Source: Pseudomonas sp. RGM2987 (lineage in GTDB: Bacteria > Pseudomonadota > Gammaproteobacteria > Pseudomonadales > Pseudomonadaceae). Taken from it: DNA of 64,000 bases. The stretch is taken from assembly GCF_022952855.1 (NCBI RefSeq), contig NZ_JALJDX010000219.1, forward strand, positions 95,390-159,389, given 5' to 3'. Both the position numbers and the translations under genes were made by a program. Of this stretch, positions 35,244 through 44,516 are shown piece after piece. The notes under the pieces are model-generated. The model saw only the letters and a program-made list of their open reading frames with translations. It made no database searches and was not told the origin of the DNA. Each line of letters starts with the position of its first letter. Position 1 is the stretch's first letter.

Positions 35244-35378
35244 ATGAAACGTACTTTCCAACCAAGCACTATCAAACGCGCTCGTACCCACGGTTTCCGT
35301 GCTCGCATGGCTACCAAGAACGGTCGTGCCGTCCTGTCGCGTCGTCGCGCCAAAGGTCGTGCGCGTCTGGCAGTTTGA
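35244..35378 (+). CDS. rpmH: 50S ribosomal protein L34
   Basis: A 44-residue basic protein, MKRTFQPSTIKRARTHGFRA and on to RRRAKGRARLAV, the full L34 sequence. It overlaps no other gene. It heads the conserved rpmH-rnpA-yidD-yidC operon next to oriC. Confidence 0.98.
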   Translation: MKRTFQPSTIKRARTHGFRARMATKNGRAVLSRRRAKGRARLAV

Positions 35379-35394
35379 TAATCCGGCACTGGAG

Positions 35395-35796
35395 GTGAGT
35401 CAGGACTTCAGTCGGGAAAAGCGTCTGCTTACTCCCCGGCATTTCAAGGCAGTCTTTGACTCCCCTACCGGCAAGGTTCCGGGGAAAAATCTCCTGCTCC
35501 TTGCGCGCAGCAACGATCTCGATCACCCCCGACTCGGGCTGGTTATCGGGAAAAAGAGCGTCAAGCTCTCCGTTCAGCGCAATCGCCTCAAACGTCTGAT
35601 GCGCGAATCGTTTCGCCTGAACCAGCAAGACCTGGTCGGATGGGACATTGTTATCGTCGCGCGCAAAGGTTTGGGTGACGTAGAAAACCCCGAATTGATT
35701 CAGCATTTCGGCAAGCTCTGGAAACGTCTGGCGCGCAACAAGCCGGTACCAGCAGCCAACACCGAAACTGTAGGGGTAGACAGTCCCGATGCGTAA
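35395..35796 (+). CDS. rnpA: ribonuclease P protein component
   Basis: A 133-residue basic protein. The RNR motif is in VKLSVQRNRLKRLMRESFRLNQ, and SREKRLLTPRHFKAVFDSP is the usual N-terminus. It assists the RNase P RNA in 5' processing of tRNA precursors. The GTG at 35395 was chosen from homology; the frame remains open upstream into rpmH. The last 8 bp overlap yidD. Confidence 0.94.
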   Translation: MSQDFSREKRLLTPRHFKAVFDSPTGKVPGKNLLLLARSNDLDHPRLGLVIGKKSVKLSVQRNRLKRLMRESFRLNQQDLVGWDIVIVARKGLGDVENPELIQHFGKLWKRLARNKPVPAANTETVGVDSPDA

Positions 35797-36034
35797 ACTG
35801 GCACTCGTTCCGATCCAGTTTTACCGCTACGCCATTAGTCCTTTGATGGCCAGTCACTGTCGTTTCTACCCCAGTTGTTCCTGCTACGCGTATGAAGCCA
35901 TAGAAAATCATGGCCTCCTGCGCGGTGGCTGGCTGACCTTTCGTCGTTTAGGTCGCTGTCATCCGTGGAATCCCGGCGGTTATGACCCGGTTCCGCCTAT
36001 CCCTACCTCCCGTTCTTCTTCGATGGCCGAGTAA
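35789..36034 (+). CDS. yidD: membrane protein insertion efficiency factor YidD
   Basis: An 81-residue protein with the family's cysteine-rich core FYPSCSCYAYEAIENHG and GRCHPWNPGGYDPVP. It begins inside the end of rnpA and ends two bases before yidC, so the three are coupled. It assists YidC-dependent membrane protein insertion at the inner membrane. Confidence 0.95.
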   Translation: MRKLALVPIQFYRYAISPLMASHCRFYPSCSCYAYEAIENHGLLRGGWLTFRRLGRCHPWNPGGYDPVPPIPTSRSSSMAE

Positions 36035-36036
36035 TC

Positions 36037-37719
36037 ATGGATATCAAACGCACGATCCTGATCGTCGCCCTGGCAATCGTGTCCTACGTCATGGTCCTTA
36101 AATGGAACCAGGACTATGGCCAGGCTGCCCTGCCGACTCAGAATGTTGCAGCCAGCAATACCGCACCGAGCCTGCCGGACGTACCTACTGGCAACACAAA
36201 CGCCAGCAATGACGACGTTCCACGCGCCGCAAGCGAAACCAGCACTCCTGCCGAAGCCCCCGTGGCCGCAAGCAAAGACCTCATCCAGGTCAAGACGGAC
36301 GTGCTCGAGCTGGCAATCGATCCACAAGGTGGTGACGTCGCACAGTTGAAGCTGCCGCTGTACCCACGTCGCCAGGATCATCCGGAAATCCCGTTCCAGT
36401 TGTTCGATAACGGGAACGAGCGGACCTATCTGGCCCAAAGTGGCCTGATCGGCACCAACGGTCCGGATGCAAACCCGGCTGGTCGTCCGGTTTACTCCGC
36501 CGAGAAGAAGACTTATCAACTGGCTGATGGCCAGGAACAACTGGTCGTCGACCTGAAGTTCAGCAAGGACGGCGTCAACTACATCAAGCGTTTCACCCTG
36601 AAACGTGGCCTGTATGACGTGACGGTTTCCTATCTGATCGACAACCAGAGTGCCCAGCCTTGGTCGGGCGCGATGTTCGCGCAACTCAAGCGCGACGCCA
36701 GTGATGATCCTTCCTCCAGCACCGCCACCGGCACCGCGACTTACCTGGGCGCCGCCCTGTGGACAAGTTCGGAGCCGTACAAGAAAGTGTCCATGAAGGA
36801 CATGGACAAGGCGCAGCTCAAGGAAACCGTCCAGGGTGGCTGGGTTGCCTGGTTGCAGCATTACTTTGTAACCGCTTGGATTCCGCAGAAGGGCGACAGC
36901 AACATCGTCCAGACGCGTAAAGACAGCAAAGGCAACTTCATCATCGGCTATACCGGCCCGACGTTGAGCGCCGCACCGGGTGGCAAAGCCGAAACCAGCG
37001 CCATTCTGTATGCCGGTCCGAAAAGCCAGGCCGTCCTTAAAGCGTTGTCCCCAGGTCTGGAGCTGACCGTGGACTACGGCTTCCTGTGGTTCATTGCCCA
37101 ACCGATCTTCTGGTTGCTGCAACATATCCACAGCATCGTCGGTAACTGGGGCTGGTCGATCATCTTCCTGACCATGCTCATCAAGGGCCTGTTCTTCCCA
37201 TTGTCGGCTGCCAGCTACAAATCCATGGCCCGCATGCGCGCAGTGGCACCGAAACTGGCTGCCCTGAAAGAACAGCATGGCGATGACCGGCAGAAAATGT
37301 CCCAGGCCATGATGGAGCTGTACAAGAAAGAGAAGATCAACCCGCTGGGTGGATGCTTGCCGATTCTCGTGCAGATGCCGGTGTTCCTGTCGCTGTACTG
37401 GGTTCTGCTGGAAAGCGTGGAGATGCGCCAGGCGCCATTCATGCTGTGGATTACCGACCTGTCGATCAAGGATCCGTTCTTCATCCTGCCGATCATCATG
37501 GGCGCAACCATGTTCATCCAGCAGCAGCTTAACCCGACCCCTCCGGACCCTATGCAGGCGAAGGTCATGAAAATGATGCCAATCATCTTCACCTTCTTCT
37601 TCCTATGGTTCCCAGCCGGTCTTGTACTGTACTGGGTTGTGAACAACGTGTTGTCCATCACTCAGCAGTGGTACATCACACGTAAGATCGAAGCGGCGAC
37701 GAAAAAAGCCGAGGCGTAA
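36037..37719 (+). CDS. yidC: membrane protein insertase YidC
   Basis: A 560-residue insertase. The N-terminal membrane helix (MDIKRTILIVALAIVSYVMV) and the large periplasmic domain (about 60-340) come first. The conserved five-segment core follows, with NWGWSIIFLTMLIKGLFFPL, KINPLGGCLPILVQMPVFLSLYWVL and LVLYWVVNNVLSI. It inserts membrane proteins with or without SecYEG. A strong terminator follows. Confidence 0.98.
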   Translation: MDIKRTILIVALAIVSYVMVLKWNQDYGQAALPTQNVAASNTAPSLPDVPTGNTNASNDDVPRAASETSTPAEAPVAASKDLIQVKTDVLELAIDPQGGDVAQLKLPLYPRRQDHPEIPFQLFDNGNERTYLAQSGLIGTNGPDANPAGRPVYSAEKKTYQLADGQEQLVVDLKFSKDGVNYIKRFTLKRGLYDVTVSYLIDNQSAQPWSGAMFAQLKRDASDDPSSSTATGTATYLGAALWTSSEPYKKVSMKDMDKAQLKETVQGGWVAWLQHYFVTAWIPQKGDSNIVQTRKDSKGNFIIGYTGPTLSAAPGGKAETSAILYAGPKSQAVLKALSPGLELTVDYGFLWFIAQPIFWLLQHIHSIVGNWGWSIIFLTMLIKGLFFPLSAASYKSMARMRAVAPKLAALKEQHGDDRQKMSQAMMELYKKEKINPLGGCLPILVQMPVFLSLYWVLLESVEMRQAPFMLWITDLSIKDPFFILPIIMGATMFIQQQLNPTPPDPMQAKVMKMMPIIFTFFFLWFPAGLVLYWVVNNVLSITQQWYITRKIEAATKKAEA

Positions 37720-37741
37720 CTTGCTCTGTGGATAACCACAC

Positions 37742-37770
37742 AAAACGCCCCCTAGTGGGGCGTTTTGCTA
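37742..37770 (+). terminator. rho-independent terminator after yidC
   Basis: AAAACGCCCC (37742-37751) and GGGGCGTTTT (37757-37766) form a perfect 10-bp stem ending in T residues. A DnaA box overlaps the sequence just upstream (37727-37735). Confidence 0.9.
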
Positions 37771-37798
37771 TCTGTCACTTTTGTCTGGATACCGGTTT

Positions 37799-39169
37799 AT
37801 GAGCACACCGCGTGAAACCATCGCTGCCGTAGCCACCGCCCAGGGGCGCGGTGGTGTCGGCATCGTCCGTATTTCCGGGCCGTTGGCCAGTGTTGCGGCC
37901 AAGGCCATCAGCGGTCGTGAACTCAAGCCGCGATATGCGCATTACGGCCCGTTTTTCAGCGATGACCAGCAAGTCCTGGATGAAGGCCTGGCCTTGTATT
38001 TCCCGGGCCCGAATTCGTTCACCGGCGAAGACGTGCTGGAACTCCAGGGACATGGCGGCCCGATCGTGTTGGACATGCTGCTCAAGCGCTGTCTTGAACT
38101 GGGCTGTCGCCTGGCGCGGCCGGGTGAGTTCAGTGAACGGGCCTTTCTCAATGACAAGCTTGACCTGGCCCAGGCCGAAGCCATCGCTGACTTGATCGAG
38201 GCCAGTTCTGCACAGGCTGCGCGCAATGCCTTGCGCTCGTTGCAGGGCGCGTTTTCCCAGCGTGTGCATAACCTCACCGAACAGTTGATCGGGTTGCGGA
38301 TCTACGTCGAAGCGGCGATCGACTTTCCGGAGGAAGAAATCGATTTCCTCGCCGATGGCCATGTACTGAGCATGCTCGACAAAGTCCGCGATGAGTTATC
38401 CACAGTACTGCGTGAGGCCGGGCAGGGTGCCTTGTTACGCGACGGCATGACCGTGGTGATTGCCGGGCGGCCAAACGCCGGCAAGTCCAGCCTGCTCAAT
38501 GCCCTGGCCGGCCGCGAGGCGGCCATTGTCACGGAGATTGCCGGCACCACGCGGGACATTCTGCGCGAACATATCCACATCGACGGCATGCCCTTGCACG
38601 TCGTGGACACTGCCGGCTTGCGCGATACCGACGATCATGTGGAAAAGATCGGCGTTGAGCGGGCGCTGAAAGCCATTGGCGAGGCCGATCGTGTATTGCT
38701 GGTGGTCGATGCCACCGCACCGGAGGCGGACGATCCGTTCGCCTTGTGGCCTGAATTTCTCGAGGTTCGCCCGGATCCGGCGAAAGTCACGCTGATTCGC
38801 AACAAAGCCGACCTGACCGGGGAAACAATCGCCCTGGAAGTCAGCACCGATGGCCACGTGACCATCAGCCTGAGCGCAAAGGCGGCAGGCGAAGGCCTGG
38901 AACTGCTGCGTGAACACCTCAAGGCTTGCATGGGTTACGAACAAACCTCGGAAAGCAGCTTCAGCGCCCGGCGCAGGCACCTTGAGGCGTTGCGCCATGC
39001 CAGTGCCGCGTTGGAACACGGTCGTGCACAGCTGACTTTGGCAGGTGCCGGAGAGCTGCTGGCGGAAGATTTACGCCAGGCGCAGCATTCTTTAGGGGAA
39101 ATCACGGGGGCGTTTAGCTCGGACGACCTCTTGGGCCGGATCTTCTCCAGTTTCTGCATCGGTAAATAA
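37799..39169 (+). CDS. mnmE: tRNA uridine-5-carboxymethylaminomethyl GTPase MnmE
   Basis: A 456-residue GTPase. The N-terminal tetrahydrofolate-binding domain is at 1-120. The G domain has P-loop GRPNAGKS (223-230), DTAGLRDTDD and NKADL. The C-terminus is the catalytic CIGK. With MnmG it modifies the wobble uridine of certain tRNAs. The ATG at 37799 matches the family start. Confidence 0.97.
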   Translation: MSTPRETIAAVATAQGRGGVGIVRISGPLASVAAKAISGRELKPRYAHYGPFFSDDQQVLDEGLALYFPGPNSFTGEDVLELQGHGGPIVLDMLLKRCLELGCRLARPGEFSERAFLNDKLDLAQAEAIADLIEASSAQAARNALRSLQGAFSQRVHNLTEQLIGLRIYVEAAIDFPEEEIDFLADGHVLSMLDKVRDELSTVLREAGQGALLRDGMTVVIAGRPNAGKSSLLNALAGREAAIVTEIAGTTRDILREHIHIDGMPLHVVDTAGLRDTDDHVEKIGVERALKAIGEADRVLLVVDATAPEADDPFALWPEFLEVRPDPAKVTLIRNKADLTGETIALEVSTDGHVTISLSAKAAGEGLELLREHLKACMGYEQTSESSFSARRRHLEALRHASAALEHGRAQLTLAGAGELLAEDLRQAQHSLGEITGAFSSDDLLGRIFSSFCIGK

Positions 39170-39712
39170 CCCCGCCTCCTTACCGGGGGAGCGCTCGAAA
39201 GCGCATCGAGTCAACGCGAACCCGGTTTCTTCACCCTTTTATGTTGATTGCCCTTCATGGCCGTGGTCTTGTGGACGACAATATCCAGAAGCTAAGCCCT
39301 GTGAATAACCGCCATTGAGCTCGGTTGATAAACCCCCTCCAAAACTGAAGATAACCGCCTCTGTGGATAACAACACCATTCATCCACAGGCTTACACCGG
39401 TTATCCAAGCCCCTCAGTACCAGATGACCACAGCCTTTTGAATCTCTGTACACATTGAAAATAAAGGCCTGTAAAGCTTTATCCACAGATAGGTGGCTCA
39501 GTAAGAATAAACATAAAAACAAAGGTTTTATAAATTTCTTTCTTTTTTATTTTTTTAACCGCCAGTTCTCCACAGCTGGTTAAATTTTGTGCAGAGGGTT
39601 CTTTAGAAAGGGCGAAGTCCCTATACTTGCCGACCTGGCTCAAAAAACGCCCAAGGCCAGAGTCAAAACCTATTTTCCGAATTACCTGAATTAAGCAGGC
39701 ACGAGGTGCGTG
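39170..39712. other. second origin-like region between mnmE and mnmG
   Basis: 543 bp without a gene. Perfect DnaA boxes lie at 39362-39370 (-) and 39479-39487 (+). One-mismatch boxes lie at 39300-39308 (TGTGAATAA) and 39380-39388 (TCATCCACA). A long AT-rich tract follows at about 39497-39559. The 50 bp at 39441-39490 align without gaps with 34971-35020 in oriC (36 identities by my count). The features are direct. Origin activity is inference. Confidence 0.6.
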
Positions 39713-41605
39713 GTGGATTTCCCTTCCCGTTTTGAAGTGATCGTCATCGGCGGCGGTCATGCCGGTACCGAGGCAGCACTTGCGTCAGCGCGCATGGGGG
39801 CCAAGACCCTGTTGCTGACGCATAACGTGGAAACCCTCGGCGCCATGAGCTGCAACCCCGCCATTGGTGGGATCGGCAAGAGCCATCTGGTCAAGGAAAT
39901 CGATGCCCTGGGTGGTGCGATGGCCATGGCTACCGATAAGGGCGGTATCCAGTTCCGCGTATTGAACAGCCGCAAAGGCCCTGCCGTGCGTGCGACTCGC
40001 GCCCAGGCCGACCGGGTCTTGTACAAGGCCGCTGTACGCGAAATCCTGGAAAACCAGCCGAACCTGTGGATATTTCAACAAGCGGCCGATGACTTGATCG
40101 TCGAGCAGGACCAGGTACGCGGCGTCGTCACCCAAATGGGCCTGCGTTTCTTCGCAGATTCCGTGGTATTGACCACCGGGACCTTCCTCGGTGGACTTAT
40201 CCACATCGGCATGCAGAACTATTCTGGTGGCCGCGCCGGCGATCCGCCCTCGATCGCATTGGCCCAGCGCCTGCGGGAATTGCCGCTGCGTGTCGGTCGC
40301 CTGAAAACCGGTACGCCACCGCGCATCGATGGCCGCTCTGTGGATTTCTCGGTGATGACTGAGCAACCGGGTGATACGCCGATCCCTGTGATGTCGTTCC
40401 TGGGATCGAAAGAGCAACACCCACAGCAGGTGAGTTGCTGGATCACCCACACCAATGCCCGTACCCACGAGATCATTGCCGCCAACCTTGACCGCTCGCC
40501 GATGTATTCCGGCGTGATCGAAGGGATCGGCCCACGCTATTGCCCGTCGATCGAAGACAAGATCCATCGGTTTGCCGACAAGGAAAGCCACCAGGTCTTT
40601 ATCGAGCCGGAAGGCCTGACCACCCACGAGCTGTACCCGAACGGGATTTCCACTTCCTTGCCGTTCGATGTGCAGTTGCAGATCGTGCAATCGATCTGCG
40701 GCATGGAAAACGCCCACATCGTTCGCCCGGGCTACGCCATCGAATACGATTACTTCGACCCGCGTGACCTGAAATACAGCCTCGAAACCAAGGTCATTGG
40801 CGGCCTGTTCTTCGCCGGACAGATCAACGGCACCACCGGTTACGAAGAGGCCGGCGCCCAAGGCCTGCTCGCTGGCGCCAACGCCGCGCTGCGCGCCCAG
40901 GGCAAGGACAGCTGGTGCCCGCGCCGCGATGAGGCCTACATCGGTGTGCTTGTGGATGACTTGATTACCCTGGGCACCCAGGAACCGTATCGGATGTTCA
41001 CCTCCCGGGCGGAATATCGGTTGATCCTGCGTGAAGACAACGCCGACCTGCGCCTGACCGAGAAAGGTCGTGAGCTGGGGTTGGTCGATGATGTGCGTTG
41101 GGCCACGTTCTGCAAGAAGCGCGAGAGCATCGAGCGGGAAGAGCAACGCCTGAAAAGCACCTGGGTTCGTCCCGGTACTGAACAGGGCGACGCCATTGCC
41201 GCGAAATTCGGCACGCCGCTGACCCATGAATACAATTTGCTCAACCTGCTGAGCCGTCCGGAAATCGACTACGCCGGGCTGGTGGAAGTGACTGGCCAAG
41301 GCGCAGAAGATCCACAGGTGGCTGAACAGGTCGAGATCAAGACCAAGTACGCCGGCTACATCGACCGTCAGCAGGACGAGATCGCCCGCCTGCGTGCCAG
41401 CGAAGACACGAAACTGCCTGTGGATATCGACTACACGGGGATTTCCGGGTTGTCGAAGGAAATCCAGAGCAAGCTTGGCGCCACGCGTCCGGAAACCCTG
41501 GGCCAGGCCTCGCGCATCCCCGGTGTGACTCCGGCGGCCATTTCCCTGTTGATGATTCATTTGAAAAAACGCGGCGCGGGCCGCCAGTTGGAGCAAAGCG
41601 CTTGA
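39713..41605 (+). CDS. mnmG: tRNA uridine-5-carboxymethylaminomethyl enzyme MnmG (GidA)
   Basis: A 630-residue FAD enzyme. The dinucleotide-binding GGGHAGTEAA lies near the N-terminus. Family blocks are NPAIGGIGKSHLVKEIDALGG, GTPPRIDGRS and GQINGTTGYEEAGAQGL. It partners MnmE in wobble-uridine modification. Two GTG codons are adjacent (39710 and 39713); I chose the second because it places GAGG at better spacing and gives MDFPSRF. Its stop overlaps the rsmG start. Confidence 0.96.
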   Translation: MDFPSRFEVIVIGGGHAGTEAALASARMGAKTLLLTHNVETLGAMSCNPAIGGIGKSHLVKEIDALGGAMAMATDKGGIQFRVLNSRKGPAVRATRAQADRVLYKAAVREILENQPNLWIFQQAADDLIVEQDQVRGVVTQMGLRFFADSVVLTTGTFLGGLIHIGMQNYSGGRAGDPPSIALAQRLRELPLRVGRLKTGTPPRIDGRSVDFSVMTEQPGDTPIPVMSFLGSKEQHPQQVSCWITHTNARTHEIIAANLDRSPMYSGVIEGIGPRYCPSIEDKIHRFADKESHQVFIEPEGLTTHELYPNGISTSLPFDVQLQIVQSICGMENAHIVRPGYAIEYDYFDPRDLKYSLETKVIGGLFFAGQINGTTGYEEAGAQGLLAGANAALRAQGKDSWCPRRDEAYIGVLVDDLITLGTQEPYRMFTSRAEYRLILREDNADLRLTEKGRELGLVDDVRWATFCKKRESIEREEQRLKSTWVRPGTEQGDAIAAKFGTPLTHEYNLLNLLSRPEIDYAGLVEVTGQGAEDPQVAEQVEIKTKYAGYIDRQQDEIARLRASEDTKLPVDIDYTGISGLSKEIQSKLGATRPETLGQASRIPGVTPAAISLLMIHLKKRGAGRQLEQSA

Positions 41606-42246
41606 GTTCGATGGTCACCTCGCAACACGCCGAAGAGTTATCCACAGGTGCCCGGCAACTTGGCGTCAGCCTGACCGAAGCCCAGCATGGGCAATTGCTG
41701 GGTTACCTGGCGCTGTTGATCAAATGGAACAAGGCCTACAACCTGACCGCCGTGCGCGATCCGGACGAAATGGTCTCGCGCCATCTGCTCGACAGCCTCA
41801 GCGTCATGTCCTTCATCGAAGACGGTCGCTGGCTGGATGTGGGCAGTGGAGGCGGCATGCCGGGGATTCCGTTGGCGATCCTGTTTCCCGGCTCGCAAGT
41901 GACGTGCCTGGACAGCAACGGCAAGAAAACCCGCTTCCTGACCCAGGTCAAACTCGAGCTGCAATTGGATAACCTGCAAGTTATCCACAGTCGCGTTGAA
42001 GCGTTCCAACCGGCGCAACCGTTCACCGGGATTATTTCCCGTGCGTTCAGCAGCATGGAGAACTTCAGCAACTGGACTCGCCATCTGGGTGACGCCGATA
42101 CGCGCTGGCTGGCAATGAAGGGCGTTCATCCGGCCGATGAGCTGGTAGCATTGCCGGCAGACTTCCACCTCGATAGCGAACACGCCTTGGCCGTACCCGG
42201 TTGCCAAGGCCAACGCCATCTGCTGATACTGCGCCGCACGGCATGA
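41602..42246 (+). CDS. rsmG: 16S rRNA (guanine-527-N7)-methyltransferase
   Basis: A 214-residue SAM methyltransferase. LDVGSGGGMPGIPLAILFP is the SAM-binding motif; NKAYNLTAVRDPDEMVSRHLLDSL precedes it. The start is TTG at 41602, overlapping the mnmG stop (TTGA). An ATG at 41611 is an alternative. Two perfect DnaA boxes lie within the gene, one only 36 bp from the start. Confidence 0.96.
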   Translation: MSSMVTSQHAEELSTGARQLGVSLTEAQHGQLLGYLALLIKWNKAYNLTAVRDPDEMVSRHLLDSLSVMSFIEDGRWLDVGSGGGMPGIPLAILFPGSQVTCLDSNGKKTRFLTQVKLELQLDNLQVIHSRVEAFQPAQPFTGIISRAFSSMENFSNWTRHLGDADTRWLAMKGVHPADELVALPADFHLDSEHALAVPGCQGQRHLLILRRTA

Positions 42247-42264
42247 TTGGGAACACAAGCAAGA

Positions 42265-43062
42265 ATGGCTAAGGTATTCGCGATAGCGAACCAGAAGGGT
42301 GGCGTGGGCAAGACCACCACCTGCATCAACCTCGCAGCATCCCTCGTCGCGACCAAGCGTCGGGTGCTGCTGATCGATCTCGATCCACAGGGCAACGCCA
42401 CCATGGGTAGCGGTGTGGATAAACATGGCCTGGAAAACTCCATCTACGACGTACTGATCGGCGAATGCGATCTGGGTCAGGCCATGCATTTTTCCGAACA
42501 CGGCGGATATCAACTACTGCCGGCCAACCGCGACCTGACGGCGGCCGAAGTGGTGCTGCTGGAAATGCAGATGAAAGAAAGCCGTCTGCGCAGCGCCCTG
42601 GCGCCGATCCGGGAAAACTACGACTACATCCTGATCGACTGTCCGCCGTCGTTGTCGATGCTCACTCTCAATGCCCTGGTGGCCGCCGATGGGGTGATCA
42701 TTCCCATGCAGTGCGAATACTTCGCGTTGGAAGGCTTGAGCGACCTTGTGGATAACATCAAGCGCATCGCCGAACTGCTGAACCCGGACCTGAAGGTCGA
42801 AGGCCTGCTGCGGACCATGTATGACCCGCGCCTGAGCCTGATGAACGATGTCTCGGCCCAGCTCAAGGAACACTTCGGCGAGCAGCTCTACGACACGGTC
42901 ATCCCGCGTAACATTCGCCTGGCCGAAGCGCCGAGCTACGGCATGCCGGCCTTGGCCTACGACAAACAATCGCGTGGTGCATTGGCCTACCTGGCCCTGG
43001 CGGGCGAGATGGTTCGCCGCCAGCGCCGCAATCCACGCATCGCTGCAGCCCAGCCAACTTAA
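42265..43062 (+). CDS. parA: chromosome partitioning ATPase ParA
   Basis: A 265-residue deviant Walker ATPase with KGGVGKTT at 11-18, DLDPQGNAT and the Walker B ILIDCPPS. It moves ParB-parS complexes during origin segregation. It starts 18 bp after rsmG and precedes parB by nine bases. Two DnaA boxes lie within it. Confidence 0.97.
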   Translation: MAKVFAIANQKGGVGKTTTCINLAASLVATKRRVLLIDLDPQGNATMGSGVDKHGLENSIYDVLIGECDLGQAMHFSEHGGYQLLPANRDLTAAEVVLLEMQMKESRLRSALAPIRENYDYILIDCPPSLSMLTLNALVAADGVIIPMQCEYFALEGLSDLVDNIKRIAELLNPDLKVEGLLRTMYDPRLSLMNDVSAQLKEHFGEQLYDTVIPRNIRLAEAPSYGMPALAYDKQSRGALAYLALAGEMVRRQRRNPRIAAAQPT

Positions 43063-43071
43063 GGAAACCTC

Positions 43072-43944
43072 ATGGCCGTCAAGAAACGAGGTCTCGGACG
43101 TGGACTGGATGCGCTGCTCAGCGGTCCGACTGTCAGCTCCCTGGAAGAGCAGGCGGTGCAGGCCGATGAGCGCGAATTGCAGCACCTGCCGCTGGACCTG
43201 ATCCAACGTGGCAAATACCAGCCGCGTCGGGACATGGATCCGCAGGCATTGGAAGAACTGGCCCAGTCGATCAAGGCCCAGGGCGTCATGCAGCCGATCG
43301 TGGTGCGTCCGATCGGCAGTGGGCGTTTCGAGATCATTGCCGGCGAACGCCGCTGGCGCGCCAGCCAGCAGGCCGGTCAGGAGACCATCCCGGCCATGGT
43401 GCGCGATGTGCCGGATGAAACCGCCATCGCCATGGCCCTGATCGAGAACATCCAGCGCGAAGACCTCAACCCGATCGAGGAAGCGGTGGCCCTGCAGCGT
43501 TTGCAGCAGGAATTCCAGCTGACCCAGCAACAGGTTGCCGAGGCGGTGGGCAAGTCCCGCGTGACCGTGGCCAACCTGTTGCGGTTGATTGCGCTGCCGG
43601 AGGTCATCAAGACCATGTTGTCCCATGGCGACCTAGAGATGGGGCATGCCCGTGCGTTGCTCGGTTTGCCGGAAAATCAACAGGTTGAGGGGGCGCGACA
43701 TGTTGTCGCACGCGGTCTGACCGTGCGCCAGACTGAGGCACTGGTTCGTCAGTGGCTCAGTGGCAAACCGACCCCTGTCGAAGCCCCCAAACCTGACCCG
43801 GATATCGCCCGCCTGGAACAGCGCCTGGCCGAGCGCCTGGGCTCTGCGGTGCAGATCCGCCACGGCAAGAAGGGCAAGGGGCAACTGGTGATCGGTTACA
43901 ACTCCCTCGATGAGCTGCAAGGTGTCCTTGCACACATTCGCTGA
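43072..43944 (+). CDS. parB: chromosome partitioning protein ParB
   Basis: A 290-residue ParB. The CTP-binding region includes GERRWRA (91-97) and ENIQREDLNPIEEA. The helix-turn-helix is around QQVAEAVGKSRVTVANLLRL, and a C-terminal dimer domain ends it. It binds the parS sites in recF and spreads along the DNA, acting with ParA. Confidence 0.97.
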   Translation: MAVKKRGLGRGLDALLSGPTVSSLEEQAVQADERELQHLPLDLIQRGKYQPRRDMDPQALEELAQSIKAQGVMQPIVVRPIGSGRFEIIAGERRWRASQQAGQETIPAMVRDVPDETAIAMALIENIQREDLNPIEEAVALQRLQQEFQLTQQQVAEAVGKSRVTVANLLRLIALPEVIKTMLSHGDLEMGHARALLGLPENQQVEGARHVVARGLTVRQTEALVRQWLSGKPTPVEAPKPDPDIARLEQRLAERLGSAVQIRHGKKGKGQLVIGYNSLDELQGVLAHIR

Positions 43945-43993
43945 AACAATTGCCCTTGTAGCGCCCAGTCGGAAATCACTACCTGACAGTTGA

Positions 43994-44015
43994 ATAGGGG
44001 CAGAACCGCCCCTAT
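43994..44015 (+). terminator. GC-rich inverted repeat between parB and atpI
   Basis: ATAGGGGC (43994-44001) and GCCCCTAT (44008-44015) form a perfect 8-bp stem with a 6-base loop, 50 bp after parB. No T-run follows, so it may be a weak terminator, an RNA stabiliser or an operator in the atp promoter region. Confidence 0.4.
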
Positions 44016-44092
44016 ACTCTGCGCGCATTTTGTCGGCACAAATTATGCCAAGTTATTGAAATATGGCAGCCGACCCTTGGAGAGCAAAAGCG

Positions 44093-44500
44093 ATGGAAAC
44101 CCGCACGCCAAACCGCTTGCCGTTCCATCGTCTGGCAGTTTTCCCGGTTTTGATGACTCAGCTCATCGTTGTACTGATCGCCACGTTGGCGCTCTGGCAA
44201 TGGAAAGGCGTCGTCGCCGGATACTCAGGTCTTTGCGGAGGCCTGATAGCCTTGCTTCCCAATATTTACTTTGCTCACAGGGCCTTTCGGTTTTCCGGCG
44301 CCCGAGCAGCCCAGGCTATCGTCCGGTCTTTTTATGCCGGCGAGGCGGGGAAACTGATTTTGACGGCGGTGCTGTTTGCGCTGACGTTTGCAGGTGTGAA
44401 GCCATTGGCGCCGCTGGCTGTATTCGGCGTGTTCCTGCTGACCCAACTGGTCAGCTGGTTCGCTCCCCTGCTTATGAGAACAAGACTTTCGAGACCTTAG
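44093..44500 (+). CDS. atpI: ATP synthase accessory protein I
   Basis: A 135-residue membrane protein with four hydrophobic segments (about 18-32, 42-58, 78-97, 102-122). AGYSGLCGGLIALLPNIYFAHRAF is the family signature. It heads the atp operon and helps assembly of the c-ring. I chose the ATG at 44093, with GGAGA upstream, over an ATG at 44063. Confidence 0.9.
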   Translation: METRTPNRLPFHRLAVFPVLMTQLIVVLIATLALWQWKGVVAGYSGLCGGLIALLPNIYFAHRAFRFSGARAAQAIVRSFYAGEAGKLILTAVLFALTFAGVKPLAPLAVFGVFLLTQLVSWFAPLLMRTRLSRP

Positions 44501-44516
44501 GGCGTTTGAGGCAACC

